DNA of 64,000 nt, from the NCBI RefSeq assembly GCF_035046485.1, contig NC_085136.1, forward strand, positions 77,889,734 to 77,953,733. The letters run 5' to 3'. The notes below the pieces were generated by a model. That model did no database searches and had not been told where the DNA came from. It saw only the letters and a list, made by a program, of their open reading frames with translations. The DNA comes from Aedes albopictus. Taxonomy: Eukaryota > Arthropoda > Insecta > Diptera > Culicidae. A program made the translations under genes and the position numbers. Numbering within the stretch: the first letter of the stretch is position 1; every line of letters begins with the position of its first letter. Shown here piece after piece: positions 22,084 through 33,927 of the stretch.

Positions 22084-23783
22084 CTCCCGGGTAGAGGCTA
22101 ATGGCAAACAAAGGACAAAATAATAACTGGTTTTGCCATCATATCTCGTTTTGCCATTCTTCTGTTATTATGAAAAACTTAAAATGGCAAATCAATAGCA
22201 AAATATACAATCATAGCAAATCTTGTCATTGATATGTTATTCATGAATAATGCTAAATAACACATCAATAACAAAAATTACTATCATGGTAAAACTTGCA
22301 ATTTAGCACCTTTTATAATGAATTGTATAAAATATCAAAACAATAACATAATTTACATTCCTTGTTAAATTTGCCATTATTTTGATATTGTGAGAAACTA
22401 TTTATAAACATTAGGCACCATAACATTTATAAACATTAGGCACATACTCTTAATATACCATTAACTATTACATTGTATATTTCAAGCATAACTGTTCAAT
22501 TCGACGTATCTCGCAAAAGTAATCAAATCCGGATTCTCAGCTGTGTGTTTGATTCGCAATGGATTCTATTTGATGCACATCAATTTATGTTAATTTAGAA
22601 CTCAAACAATTAAAGAGTATAATTTGTAACGACGTATCTATCTTTTTCGACGCAACGGTGGCTACGTTCATCAAAGTGAATTTGATTTTTAAATTCGTTT
22701 CGTTTTGAGTTCTTAATTTCCACAAAATAAAACTGTTTTTACATTGATTGATGAACTTAAATTTTATTGAAGAAAAAAAAAAGAAATAGCTCATTTTACC
22801 TTTCTTCTGCTACTTTGAAATAATAACTGAATTTACCATAATTTTAAAATTGAATTTGAACAACTAAACCTACACGGTAAAAATTCTGCACGATGATACG
22901 AAGGGATTGGCACTACTTGCCTATCAATTCGTTATCATTTGAATATCACTAGGAAAGGAACATCCTATGCCTCTTCAGTTGTAATGGAACATCGCTTCAA
23001 TTCGCTATTGACAATGTTTTGATTTAAAAACAAAAATAAAAAAAATAGTTTGTGCCACACCCAGGTTTGAAAGCAGGACCTTCACCGTTTCAATCTTCAG
23101 TCTTACCACTACTCTAATTCACAACTGTTAGAAAGCTGTTAATCGAAGCGAAACACTTTCTACCATCTGTCATCTATATTTACATTCATATCTAAAGCAG
23201 TCATTCTCAAATCAAGAACTTTTCACTTCAGATCTTATAGCTTTGTGCAGTAGTGTAAATCGAAGTGATTTTCAGTTGATTTATCCGGTGTGTTTGTTTT
23301 GGTTCTCAAGTCAACACTGACAGCATTACGAATCTAAAGGAAAAAGCATTTGTGATCATGTTGCTTGGGAAGTTGAATAGTTAAGGGATTTTTCCCTTGA
23401 TTCGAGCGTGCAGAATTTTTACCGTGTACCATTGTTTTGATCGCCACAGAAACAGCTAAATTTGTTCTTATTATGTTATCAATAACTCAAGAATGTCATA
23501 TTTTGTTATTCACCGATAACAGTTAATTTGGGTCTTATTCTGTTATCAATATCTCAATAATAACTTATTTTGTTCTTCAATTTAATCCGCATGCTTTACC
23601 ATTACTTTGTTATTACAATGGCAAAATAAGTTATTTTTAAGTTTTTCTGCTACCAAAATTTTGTTATTATTTTTGTTATTTTAACTCTTATTTCAAACAA
23701 ACAAATAACACATTTTGCCATTCAAACATTCTGTTTTAATGATAAAATTTGCCATTCTTTTGCCATTAGGCTCTACCCGGGAG
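22084..23783. mobile_element. AT-rich TIR element, 1.7 kb, non-autonomous
   Basis: The ends are inverted repeats of about 24 bp with one mismatch, beginning CTCCCGGGTAGAG and continuing into CTAATGGCAAA. Both subterminal regions are packed with TGGCAAA/TTTGCCA and AATAACA words, spaced like transposase-binding repeats. There is no coding capacity. No target duplication was visible. A smaller TIR element sits inside at 22871-23428. The superfamily is unknown. Confidence 0.7.
22871..23428. mobile_element. Nested TIR element with TA ends (mariner-type MITE)
   Basis: Perfect 22-bp terminal inverted repeats start TACACGGTAAAAATTC on the left and end GAATTTTTACCGTGTA on the right. If the outermost TA is the target dinucleotide, this fits the Tc1/mariner-like class. 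The 558-bp interior has no long frame. Confidence 0.8.
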
Positions 23784-25880
23784 CTGTCTTTCTACGTTCA
23801 GAACCAGAACCGCCATGTTCGTGGCGGTTCTTCCGGGTCTGTCCGGATGAGGAAGCGAGGTAATTTCTTGTCCTCGGGCCTTCGACAGCAATCCGGACAG
23901 CAACTCGGGATCTTCGGGAATCCTCCACTCTCGACGTGTACCCCGTCCACCGGATGGTCTATGGCTCTTGTACTCCGACCGCTCCCAGACGGTCAGCGAG
24001 CTTTTTTTCCACCAGCGTGACGGAAGCACCTTCGTCTAAGTATGCCAGGACTGAAACCGTTTTTCCGCCGTAGTGCAGCTTCACCGGAACGATTCGGAAC
24101 AACACCGTGCAGTTGGTCTGGATGTGTGCACTCATCGAAATCGCCGATGTTACAACGGATTTTAAACTTGCACATCGAGCACGGTTTCACCTTCCTCTTA
24201 TCGCTAGCGTTGTCGGACGAGCTGCTGGCTTCGCAGTAACAGTTCATCCTCATTCGGCCTCTTCTTTCCGGATTAGGAAACTGCTTCGGACGACGGCGGT
24301 AGAATGAACTCCACGAACTCCACGTCAACGTTGGATTCGCAGGCGTTTGCAACGTCGGTAATGGACACACTCACGCTTTCCCCGATCCGGCAGCATGGCG
24401 ACCAACGACTTCATCAGCTGCCAGCGGGTTGACGAGGTGTTGTCGAAGATCCGCTGCCTCCAGATGACCGCAGAGTTGCTCCACCGTGTTTCCGAATGGA
24501 ACAAAACTCCTCAGATTGTCCGGCCTCGGGGGTTCCAGCCGGTTCACCTTGTCGAGCAGGCTTTGGAGTNNNNNNNNNNNNNNNNNNNNNNNNNNNNNNN
24601 NNNNNNNNNNNNNNNNNNNNNNNNNNNNNNNNNNNNNNNNNNNNNNNNNNNNNNNNNNNNNNNNNNNNNNNNNNNNNNNNNNNNNNNNNNNNNNNNNNNN
24701 NNNNNNNNNNNNNNNNNNNNNNNNNNNNNNNNNNNNNNNNNNNNNNNNNNNNNNNNNNNNNNNNNNNNNNNNNNNNNNNNNNNNNNNNNNNNNNNNNNNN
24801 NNNNNNNNNNNNNNNNNNNNNNNNNNNNNNNNNNNNNNNNNNNNNNNNNNNNNNNNNNNNNNNNNNNNNNNNNNNNNNNNNNNNNNNNNNNNNNNNNNNN
24901 NNNNNNNNNNNNNNNNNNNNNNNNNNNNNNNNNNNNNNNNNNNNNNNNNNNNNNNNNNNNNNNNNNNNNNNNNNNNNNNNNNNNNNNNNNNNNNNNNNNN
25001 NNNNNNNNNNNNNNNNNNNNNNNNNNNNNNNNNNNNNNNNNNNNNNNNNNNNNNNNNNNNNNNNNNNNNCGTTGTTCCGGGCGGCCGAAGTGCCGGCGCA
25101 GCTTCTGGATGACCTGTGGGATGGATTCGGTAGGTAGTAGCTACCCGGACACCAGCTCGAATGCGCCACCTTCTAGCACGTCCTGATGTCGCATCAAATT
25201 CTCATGGTTCATATAGCCACAGGCATCGTTGGACGCTTTGTAGGCTGCGTAGAAGAATGACCACTGTGCTGGTTTGCCGGAGAATTTTGGGAGTTTATAG
25301 ATTAATCCCTTCCACACGGCCAGCTGGGCCTTCGTTGGTCCGGTCTGCTGTTGCCCAGCCTGTATTGACTGATACTCGCCACTTCTCTGGACGTTTTTCT
25401 TGGAACACTTTTCCTCGTTCGCGCTTCCATGGATGAATCCGAATTCTGGCGCTCTCGTAGCCTCGCGTTGCTCACCTTGTCCTTGCTCAGCTTCAACACG
25501 TACGGGTTGATTTTTCCGAAAAGACTGGCTCGCGAAACATCCGTGATTACTTTCGGCGCTGGTTTCGTCTTTCGACCCGAAAGTTCTGCTAGCTCCTCAT
25601 CCATGGCCGCCATTTGCATCTCGAAGGAAGACACCCTGTTCGCTTACAGCCACTGGGTATGTGCCATCTTCTTTTGGAGTATATCCGCTTGCCTCCCTTT
25701 GCCTCTTTTATTCTTCAGCGTGCATCTGCAGCTACAACTCTATCTTTCACTGCTCGAACGCACGCTGCATCCCCCTTTCCTCCTTTCGCAGCTGAATTTC
25801 CGCCTCCATGTCCTTGTACTATCGCTTCTGCTTCTCTTCTAACGCTCGCGTTTTTGTTTCTACGCTAGACGCAGCTAGAC
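23784..25880 (-). pseudogene. BEL/Pao gag-protease remnant across an assembly gap
   Basis: The minus strand carries pieces of a second, divergent BEL polyprotein. From the right: a charged N-terminal region (25302-25634: MSSFEMQMAAMDEELAEL...); a DUF1759-like stretch near 25130-25310 (LPKFSGKPAQWSFF, NDACGY) that parallels LPQFSGNPEDWPLF in the intact element; then 500 Ns; a piece after the gap (LLDKVNRLEPPRPDNL, near 24540-24560); a cysteine-rich cluster (CSMCKFKIRC, about 24150); and a protease-like LDEGASVTLVEKKLADRLG near 23985-24040. Frameshifts separate the pieces. The left side is cut exactly by the TIR element ending at 23783. It is certainly dead, and older than the BEL at 4.2 kb. 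Confidence 0.8.
24570..25069. other. Assembly gap of 500 Ns
   Basis: A run of exactly 500 N. A round length usually marks a gap of unknown true size. Frames that cross it are artefacts. Confidence 0.99.
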
Positions 25881-25914
25881 GAGAGTAGGCGCTGGATTTG
25901 TCAGACTCGTCGTT

Positions 25915-26756
25915 GGGGTCTCAGTGGTCTCAAGGGTGTTTCAGGAGACCTCAGGGGGTTTCAGAGGGTCTCTGAAACGTTTCATGGGCTCCCAAGGGGT
26001 TTCAGGGGAATTTGGGGGATCTCAGGAGCGTTCCAGGGTATCTCAGGATACAGGGGGTTGCTCAAGGGAGTTATATATGGGGTCTTAGGGGCGTTTGAAG
26101 GGGTCCAAGAGGATTTCAGGGAGCTACTACGAGGTCTTAGGAGCTTTTTAGGGAGTTCTGGAAGATTTTCAAAAAGAGGGGGGGATTATTGCGAGGTCTC
26201 AGTGGCTTTCGATTCAGGGTGTTTCACGGGCTCTCTCGAGGGCGTTTTAGGGGTATCAATGGCGTTTCATTGGGTTCAAGGAGTGTTTCGTGGGTATTCA
26301 GGTGGTAACATGCGGTCTTTGGGGTGGTTAGGATTCTAAAAATCTCAGATGGTTACAGAGGAGCTCCAGGGCATCTCAGGGGCATTTCATGGGGTCTCAT
26401 GGGCATTCCACGGATCTCAGTGAAAGGTGTTCTATAGGATTTAAGGGGCATTTCAGGGGGTCTCAACCTCAGGGGAGTTTCAGGGGTTTCCGGGGGTTAC
26501 TACGAGCTCTCACGGGTTCTTCAGCCTGTCCCAGGGGATTTCAGGCGAGTTTAAGGGAGTAGGGTACCTGGAGCTCTTAGAGACGTTTCATGGGAACTCC
26601 AGGGCATTCCAAAAGGTTCCAGGGAGATTCCAGGGGGTTGCAGTGGCGTTTTAGGGCTCTTAAGAGGCTTTTAGAGGGTCTCAGGGTTGTTTCAGGGGCG
26701 CTTCAGGGTGCCTCAGGGACGTTACTGGGGGACTCAAGGTGGTTTAGGGTGTCACA
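25915..26756. repeat. Degenerate minisatellite, G-rich strand (CCTGAAAC type)
   Basis: Imperfect tandem words such as GGGGTTTCAGGGG, GGTCTCAGGGG and TTTCAGGGG recur every 20-30 bp. This is the reverse complement of the C-rich arrays at 29.9-33.6 kb and 38.9-39.5 kb. It ends where a truncated R1-like LINE begins. Confidence 0.85.
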
Positions 26757-27910
26757 AGTGGTGCTGCCAAAGCGCTCCGTCAAACACTTGGGCGCCATGA
26801 TCGACGATAAGCTTACCTTCGGTAGCCACGTCGATTATGCCTGTAAAAGAGCCTCTACAGCTATTGCGGCACTGTCCCGGATGATGTCCAATAGCTCAGC
26901 GGTGTACGCCAGTAAGCGTAAGCTTCTGGCTAGTGTTGCTACGTCCATACTTAGGTATGGCGGCCCGGCGTGGGGCACCGCGCTAAGTACTGAATGCTAC
27001 CGACGGAAGCTGGAAAGTACTTACAGGCTTCTGTGCCTGAGGGTTGCGAGTGCCTACCGTACCGTGTCATACGACGCTCTCTGCGTCATTACTGGTATGG
27101 TTCCTATCAGCATTCTTATCAGTGAGGACATGGAGTGCTTCGAAAGGCGTGGCACAAGAGGCATACGCAGGACTACCAGAATGGCTTCTATGGTCAAATG
27201 GCAGCGCGCGTGGGACAGTTCCACCAAAGGAAGGTGGACCCATAGGCTGATACCGAGGGTAGATAGTTGGATTAATAGGCGCCATGGGGAAGTTACATTC
27301 CACCTGACACAGGTCCTTTCAGGTCATGGTTGCTTCCGACAGTATCTACACCGTTTCGGTCATGCGGATTCTCCCGAATGCCCAGTGTGCAATGGTTTAG
27401 AGGAAACGGCGAAACACATTTTGTTCGTGTGCCCGCGTTTTCGCACAATGCGTGACCGCATGCTTGCCACATGTGGGGAGGACACAACTCCACACAATCT
27501 GGTCCAGAGGGATTGTAGGGGTGAGTTTGGCAGGAATGCCGTTTCGACGGCTATCCTCTGGGAGCTACAGAGGGGGTGGCGCGTGCACTCGGAGAATGAC
27601 TAGTGCATACGCGATACAAGAGGTGGTCCAACGATTCGCTGTCGGCTACGTAGGTCATAGCGGTGCCCTGCGGTCGAAATCGACCCTTACAGCGATGAAG
27701 TGGCCGCGGGAAGAATATTCTGGTAGCGTTGTTGTCGTGGCGTCGATCTACTGGGTTGGATCCGAGCCCGCAGTTGGAAAGGGTCCCCGGCAAGGTCGGG
27801 GCAGGTGGAGGCCCATGTCGGCACGTCCTTTTGTGTGCTGGCTGATAGGGCCTTCCTTGCGGGAACTGGGAAGGCTAAATCGCTGTGCATGCGGTATCAC
27901 TTCTTGATAC
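26757..27910 (+). pseudogene. 5'-truncated R1-like LINE: RT C-terminus, zinc site and 3' UTR
   Basis: Starts abruptly in the repeat and continues as the last ~280 codons of ORF2 (KRSVKHLGAMIDDKLTFGSH near 26770), open to the stop at 27601-27603. It holds the C-terminal CPVC...H..F.CPRF zinc-like site (near 27380). Compared with the copy at 35.5-38.5 kb it has lost three codons before WELQRGW. The 3' UTR continues to about 27905, where similarity stops without a poly-A tail. The open frame of 26590-27603 starts in the satellite and is not a genuine start. Confidence 0.9.
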
Positions 27911-29770
27911 ATTTCTCTCCATGACAAGCGCCAGTACCACAGATAGCAATACGAAAGCATAGTAACTAGGCGCGCTGTGCCATTGTGGCAGCATTGATGA
28001 TCATGACGGAAAAGCGCAGTAGTTGCTTTCCGCACCTTTTCTTCTCCAACCACATGCGTGTTGTGCATTAATTGTAAGGTGCTGACTACTTGTTGAGCCT
28101 GGGTTAGGTATCTGAATCATACTGTCTTTACCGCGCCGCGCGGTGTCCGTCAGTATTATATGATCTACTCGTGGCCGAAAGTAGATTGGAGGAGGAAGTT
28201 CGCCGATTCTCCCTCGCGCGGCTCCACCAAATAATGCCGGTTTGCAAGAATTAAATGGACGTAGGTAAGCATTAAGCATACCGCGCTGGCTGTCGTGCAT
28301 GGCTTCAGGTGGTCAGCCGCAAATTTGTTTTGCACGCGAATTATGCGCGCACACAAATTGAAGAAGTCAGCTGATTGATCACGACGCGATCACGATGAGC
28401 TAGCGCATCGGAGAAAGAAAGGAAGTTACACGCGTGGTTGGCTACCGCTCTGGCTGCAGTTTTCGTGTGAAAATTGTAGGCGAGATGGGGGAGCAGGGAT
28501 GTCTTCCTTAGTAGGATAAAGACCTTATTATACTTGTAACTCAGAATTCTAAACTCGATAAAAATCGTTACCACCATGAATGGCACCGTCATATCAAATG
28601 TTGAGGTACTTCTGTACCAGTCTCCCCTATCAATCATCCACAAACAATACATAATCACATCGTCTCGCGACTACTCACGGTTGTTTGTTTGCATTTTCAC
28701 TGCCTTCCACGCCAGCAATGAGCGATGAGCAAAAATCAACCAATCCAATAATTGTAATGGTAAAATTTCTACCCATAACGAGCTGGGCATCCAGCGGTGA
28801 AGCGAAGAAAATAAAAACAATAATGCTCTCTGCACAAAAAAAGTAGGTTATTGTTACAAACAACCATCGCCACACCTGTCTTCGTTACGACGCGACGAGA
28901 CGAGGGAAAAGGCAAAATAAAAACTGCCGACGCCGCTACCGGAGAGTTTAATCCGCCAAACAATCTCAACCGTGGCGTAATAATCCCATCATTTTTCGGG
29001 TGGAAAATTCTCGTGAGACAATCCGTTTTGCGACATCGACGAATGAAATCTGCGATTAGCATCACCCAACGAACGAAGTGACACAGAGCCAAACAAATCA
29101 AGTTCGTCGCTTGCGTTGGAGCAAGTCACTTGCTGCTTCATTCTCGTAAACAACCGATGGAGAGCATTTGTAGTTCGCGTCATGAGGATCATGATCGATC
29201 GACTTATGCGCGACTGCGCCGAGTGTCACGCATTTTATCGCATTAGGTTGCAGTTCGATTTCGCAACCTCTCGCAGCTTAAGTAGACGCATGTGACATCA
29301 GAATTTCGATCGGATCGCATACCGCATCTAGTCCTAAGGGCTTATGAGATCGTGCACCGTCAAACTGCTGTCTGCTGCTGTTGCTGCATACCCTATTGGG
29401 CACCGATGATTTGAGTGGATTCAGCAGGTGGATCACCACGGCGCCTTTACCGATCGATGATGCTCGCGTATTAGGTAGAGAGAGAAATGGAATAAGTTTT
29501 CTTTTGGTTAGGTATCTTCACGGGTGTTAGAGCTGTAGATGATGTGCGAAGATGAGAAATGAGCATCGTCTATTATGTAAAAGTTGTGGTAGTGTTGGCC
29601 GCATGTGAAAGCGATCAGTTTCTATATTATGGATTCATGTGCTAAGTTATGTAACATGCGGTTTGCGCCTATTCTTACAAACTTTTACCAATTTATCGAT
29701 CGTTGATCTTAGTGATAGATGAACAATGAACATGCTTCATAATTTGGGATTACTTTCCATATTGATACAC
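27911..29770. other. No gene recognised (1.9 kb)
   Basis: Low-repeat DNA on both strands. Frames reach only about 110 codons and lack motifs. No RNA gene or element ends recognised. It may be genuine single-copy intergenic sequence. Confidence 0.45.
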
Positions 29771-30456
29771 AGAAAAAAGAAGTATGCTTGTCTCTTTTAT
29801 GGCTGGCATAAAAAGGAATTTTGTGCATAAATTAAGTCAGAGTTTTGGCATTTGAGTTGGGTTCAAAGGGCGTTTCCAAAAAGTTCCAAGAGAGTCCAAA
29901 AGTAAGGGGTTCAAAGGGGCTTCAGGAGCATTTTAGGAGGTATCAGGAGCCTTTAAGAGCGTTCAGATGGAAAACTCCTGAAGCACCCCTGGTGCTTCCC
30001 AGAAAACCGCTAAGACCCCTTTGAAACGCCCCAGAGATCTGGTACCCTCTATACTCACTGGGATCCACTGAAAATGTCCCTAAAATCCTCTAAAACATCC
30101 TCGGGGCCTCCTGAGAATATACCCTGAAACGCCACTAAGACACTGAAAACTCCCTTGAGTTCCCCAGAAACGTCCCTGAGGCACATTGAAGCGCCCCTGA
30201 AATACCCCAGAGATCCCCTAAAACCCTCCTGAGTGCCTTAAACTGCCCCTGAGACCCTCTAGATTTCCCCTGGAACCCCCTGAAATGTCCTGGAATCCCC
30301 ATGAAACGTTCTTGAGACTCCCTGAAATTCTGTCAAGATCTCCTGAAACACCCTGAAGCGCCCTTGTAGATGTAACCCCTCTGAAATTCTTCGGGACCCC
30401 CTAAACTCCCCTGAGGCTGAGACACCCATAGACTCTATAGAACTCCTTTGGAACCA
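29771..30456. repeat. Degenerate CCTGAAAC-type minisatellite with inverted left edge
   Basis: The left edge (29771-29850) is AT-rich with GCATAAA words and TGCATAAATTAAG. It is followed by G-rich-strand words to about 29960 (GGGGCTTCAGGAGC) and then C-rich-strand words (CCTGAAACGCC, CTGAGACCCC) to 30456, so the array changes orientation near 29970. The start (about 29875-29930) resembles 31535-31610, which suggests a common element edge. Confidence 0.8.
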
Positions 30457-30892
30457 CCTTTTTTTTTTTCCTTCTAAACCATAGGGGGATAATCTGCTCA
30501 ACAGACACCCTAACAGAAGGTTAGGGTAGTGTAGGTCTGACAGGCCGTTTTCTACAACAAAAGTAAAATCCAGGACTACTCTCTCCTCGTACCCACTAAA
30601 CCATTCCTATGGTCGCCAAACCCTACGTCTCTCCGGAACCACCAAGAAGGTATTGCTTCAGAGAGGGGCTAGTGCACATTGCACCCACAAGGTTAGCTGC
30701 GTAGCCTGTAGCAACGAACATCGATGACTCGCTTTGGAGAGTCCATCACGGTAGCATGCTGGCGCTTAGCCAGTTTCCCGAGTGGTCCTCGCCACTCCTT
30801 TTGTCCTCGGAAGGCGGGCAGAGTCAACCCCGCCCGCGCCCTACTGCTGAGCGGACATCAAGAACTGATGCCCACATGTAACCCGAGCCGCC
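30457..30892 (-). mobile_element. 3' end of an R1-like LINE inserted in the minisatellite
   Basis: Begins with poly-T (30459-30469, the poly-A tail on the minus strand) and CTTCTAAACCATAGGGGGAT, matching the 3' terminus at 38870-38896. From 30785 to 30890 it matches the 3' UTR at about 38750-38850 (CTTTTGTCCTCGGAAGGCGG... and AAGAACTGATGCCCACATG). A stretch of about 270 bp in between (30510-30785) is absent from the long copy, so this is a sub-family with a longer 3' UTR. The flanks on both sides are CCTGAAAC-type repeat. Confidence 0.85.
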
Positions 30893-31694
30893 TGAGACTC
30901 CAGAAATGCCCATGAGACCCCCTGAAATGTCCCTGATAGGCCCTAGAGCTCCTCTGAAACCCACTAAGACTTCCTGAAATGCCCTTAAGACCCCATGGTA
31001 CCACCTTCAATCCCCATGAAATCTTCCTGGGACCCATTGAGACCACTAAAACACCTCCGAGAGCTTCTGAGACACCCTGATAACGCCCCTGAGACCCCGC
31101 AATACCCCCTGAAATCCCCCTGGGCCCCTTCAAACATTCCTGAGATCCCACAAACTCTAAACTCTAAAACCCCCTGAGATATCCTAAAACCAGAGATCCC
31201 TTGAATCCTCCTGAGCTTCCTGCAGCTTCCTGCAACGCTCTTGAGATACCCTGAGCCAGAGAACCCCTGAAATCCTCCTGAGAAGCATCCCTGGAATCAC
31301 CTAAAATGCCCTAGAATTTCCTGAAACGCTCTGAAATCCCCTGAATCGCCCCTGTGACCTCGTAGGACACTGGAACCTTTTTTTATGAACATGGCTGGAA
31401 CTGCATAAATTAAAAATGCGCATGAATTAAAAAAAAGCTTAAAAAGAGTGAAATATATGCATAAATTAAGTTTGGGCTTTAATTAGAAAATCTAGTTCGC
31501 GAGAACAGGTCTTGTTCCTGGGCAACTGAGGTGAGGCTAAGGAGGTTTCCAGAAAGTTCCCAGAGAGCCCAAAAAGGGGGTTCCAAGGGGCTTCAGGGGC
31601 GTTTTAAGGGGTTGTTTCGGGGGATTTGAGGTGCCTTTTATGGGTGATCTTTCAAAAATTTAAAACACCGAAAATTTTTGGGATTACGGGCAAT
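30893..31694. repeat. Degenerate CCTGAAAC-type minisatellite with AT-rich interlude
   Basis: C-rich repeat words to about 31370, then an AT-rich segment with ATGCATAAATTAAG (about 31385-31480), then G-rich-strand words (about 31535-31640). The AT-rich piece resembles those at 29.8 and 39.1 kb. Confidence 0.75.
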
Positions 31695-31702
31695 TCTGTG
31701 GC

Positions 31703-31930
31703 CAGGCCCGGATTAAGGATTGTGGGGGCCCGGGGCTAGAGCGGATGTGAAGGCCCTTCGGAAGTACACATGCGATGAGCAAAAAAAGTTTTTCTTTGTT
31801 TTTGAACAGTACCTGAGAAAAATGAACAATAAAGTAAATGTTTAGCATGCCAAAACGGTTTTTGTGGGGACCCCTAAAATGTGGGGGCCCGGGGCCCTGG
31901 CCCCCGGCTCCCCCCTTAGATCCGGCCCTG
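31703..31930. mobile_element. hAT-type MITE with 8-bp target duplication
   Basis: 228 bp, starting CAGGCCCGGATTAAGG and ending CTTAGATCCGGCCCTG, which are imperfect inverted repeats of the hAT style. TCTGTGGC at 31695-31702 is duplicated at 31931-31938, and an 8-bp duplication is characteristic of hAT elements. It carries very C/G-rich subterminal tracts (GGGGGCCCGGGGC) and no coding region. It is inserted within the degenerate minisatellite. Confidence 0.9.
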
Positions 31931-31938
31931 TCTGTGGC

Positions 31939-33648
31939 CTTTCAATAGTATTAAGTGGGTTTCAGGGGCGTTTTAAGGGGCTTCAGAGGCAATTCAAGGA
32001 ATCTCAGGAGCCTTTAAAGGGCGTTGCAAGAGGAGCATATTAAGGTATTTCAGGGTCTGCTTTAAAACTTCCTGAAATGCCTCAAAAATCCCCCTTAACC
32101 TCCCGTAACTCGCGCGGTTGACTACCTGCGTCAGCACCACTCTAATGCTGAGTACAAAAAGCGAGATTTTTTCAACGTGTTGTACAAAATACAACAGCAC
32201 GATCGTTCGAGGGTTAAAACCCTCGGAGACCGCATGTAACGCACCTGAGAGGCTACGAAACCCTCGAGAACTCTTCCGTAACGCTTCCGTTATGCCTCTG
32301 AATCCCCCGAAGATGCTCTGAAACGTCTTCAAATGCATCCAAAATCCCTCTTAAACCTCCTCGGACCTGAGAACCTCCGAACCCCCCAAAAACTCCTCCG
32401 TAACGATACCGTAACGCCTCTGAATCCCACCGAAGAGGCTCTGAAACGTCCTAAAATGCCATGTAACGCATCTGATAGGCTCCAAACCCTCCGAAAACTC
32501 GTAACGCTTTTGTAACGCCTCTTAATCCCACAGAAAATGCTCTGAAACGTCCTGAAATGCCTTCAAAATCACCCTGAAACCCCCTCAGACCCCATGTAAT
32601 GCACCTGAGAGGCTCCGAACCCCACGAAAACTCCTCGTAACGCTTTCGTAACGCCTCTGCATCCCCCGAAAATGCTCTGAAATGTCTTGAAATGCCTCCA
32701 AAACCCTCCTTAAACCCCCTGGGACCCCATGTAACGCACCTGAGAAGCTCCGAACCCCCCCCGAAAACTCCTCCTTAACGATTCCGTAACGCCTCTGAAT
32801 TCCACCTAAGAGACTCTGAAACGTCCTGAAATGCCTTCAAAATCCCCATTAGACCCTCTCGGACCCCATGTAACGCACCTGACGGGCTCCGAACCCCCCT
32901 AAAACTTCTCGTAACGCTTTCGTAACGCCTCTTAATCCAGCAGAAAATGCTCTGAAACAACTTGAAATGCCTTCATCAGAAAATGCTCTGAAACGTCCTG
33001 AAATGCCTTCAAAATCCCCCTAAAACCCCCGCGGACCCCATGTAACGCATCTGAGAGGGTTCGAACCCCACGAAAACTTCTCATAACGCTTAAGTAACGC
33101 CTCTGCAACCCGCCGAAAATGCTCTGAAATGTCTTGAAATGCCTCCAAAATCCCCCTTAAACCCCCTTGGAACCCATGTAACGCACCCCGAAAACTCCTC
33201 GTAACGCCTCTTAATTCCACAGAAAATGCTCTAAAACGTCCTGAAATGCCTTCAAAATCTCCCTTAAATCCCCTCGGACCCCATGTAACGCACCTGAGAA
33301 GCTCTGAACCCCACGAAAACTCCTCGTAACGCTTTCGTTACGCCTCTGCATCCCGCCGAAAATCCTCTGAAACATCTTGAAATGCCTCCAAAATCCCCCT
33401 TAAACCTCCTCGGACCTCATGTAACGCACCTGAGAATCTCTAAACACCCCGTAAACTCCTCCGTAACGCTTCCGTAACGCCTTTGAATCACGCAGAAAAT
33501 GGTCTGAAACATCCTGAAATGCCGCAAAAAATCCTCCTAAACCAAAACCCCTAAAAACGCCTTCGTAACGCCTCTGAAACCAGCCTAAAATGCTCTGAGA
33601 CTTCCTGAAACGACTCCGAAACCCCCTCAAGACCCACTCAGACCCCAT
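31939..33648. repeat. Degenerate minisatellite with ~135-bp higher-order repeat
   Basis: A short G-rich edge to about 32070 is followed by C-rich-strand repeats. From about 32300 a compound unit recurs, each beginning TCTGAAACGT and including CCCATGTAACGCACCTGAG and GTAACGCCTCTG. Starts at 32541, 32676, 32815 and 32951 give spacings of 135, 139 and 136 bp, with shorter spacings elsewhere. The full-length LINE at 33649 is inserted in this array. Confidence 0.9.
33641..33648. repeat. Target-site duplication GACCCCAT of the R1-like LINE (left copy)
   Basis: GACCCCAT precedes the LINE and recurs at 38921-38928 after its poly-A. Joining the flanks restores the array phrase GACCCCATGTAACGCAC. Confidence 0.85.
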
Positions 33649-33927
33649 TGGGGCAGCAGGGACGGATCTCCTGGGACCTGACGCACCCCCCCGCTTGCGA
33701 GTCAGCCGCGTAGTTGCCGGCTAAGAATAGGACTACTAACCCCAATTCAAGGTGTCAAGCGACCCGTGCCGAGGAATGAGTGATCGAGGGGGTGAAAAAG
33801 ATGCTCGATCTTTAACGGAGCCTGTGGGGCACCTGGGCACCCCCCACAGTAAGCTGTCCCTTACCGCGTTAATGCAGAGCTCTGGCGTGGTGGACATTCT
33901 TTCTCGTGCGACTCGTGGGAATAAAAT

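Noticed and set aside
24395..25186. Frames of 200-263 codons spanning the N run
   Set aside because: They exist only because the 500 Ns hide stops; the flanking real coding sequence is on the minus strand.
26590..27603. 337-codon frame as a complete gene
   Set aside because: The first ~55 codons lie in the G-rich minisatellite; only the later part is LINE ORF2, so the start is fortuitous.
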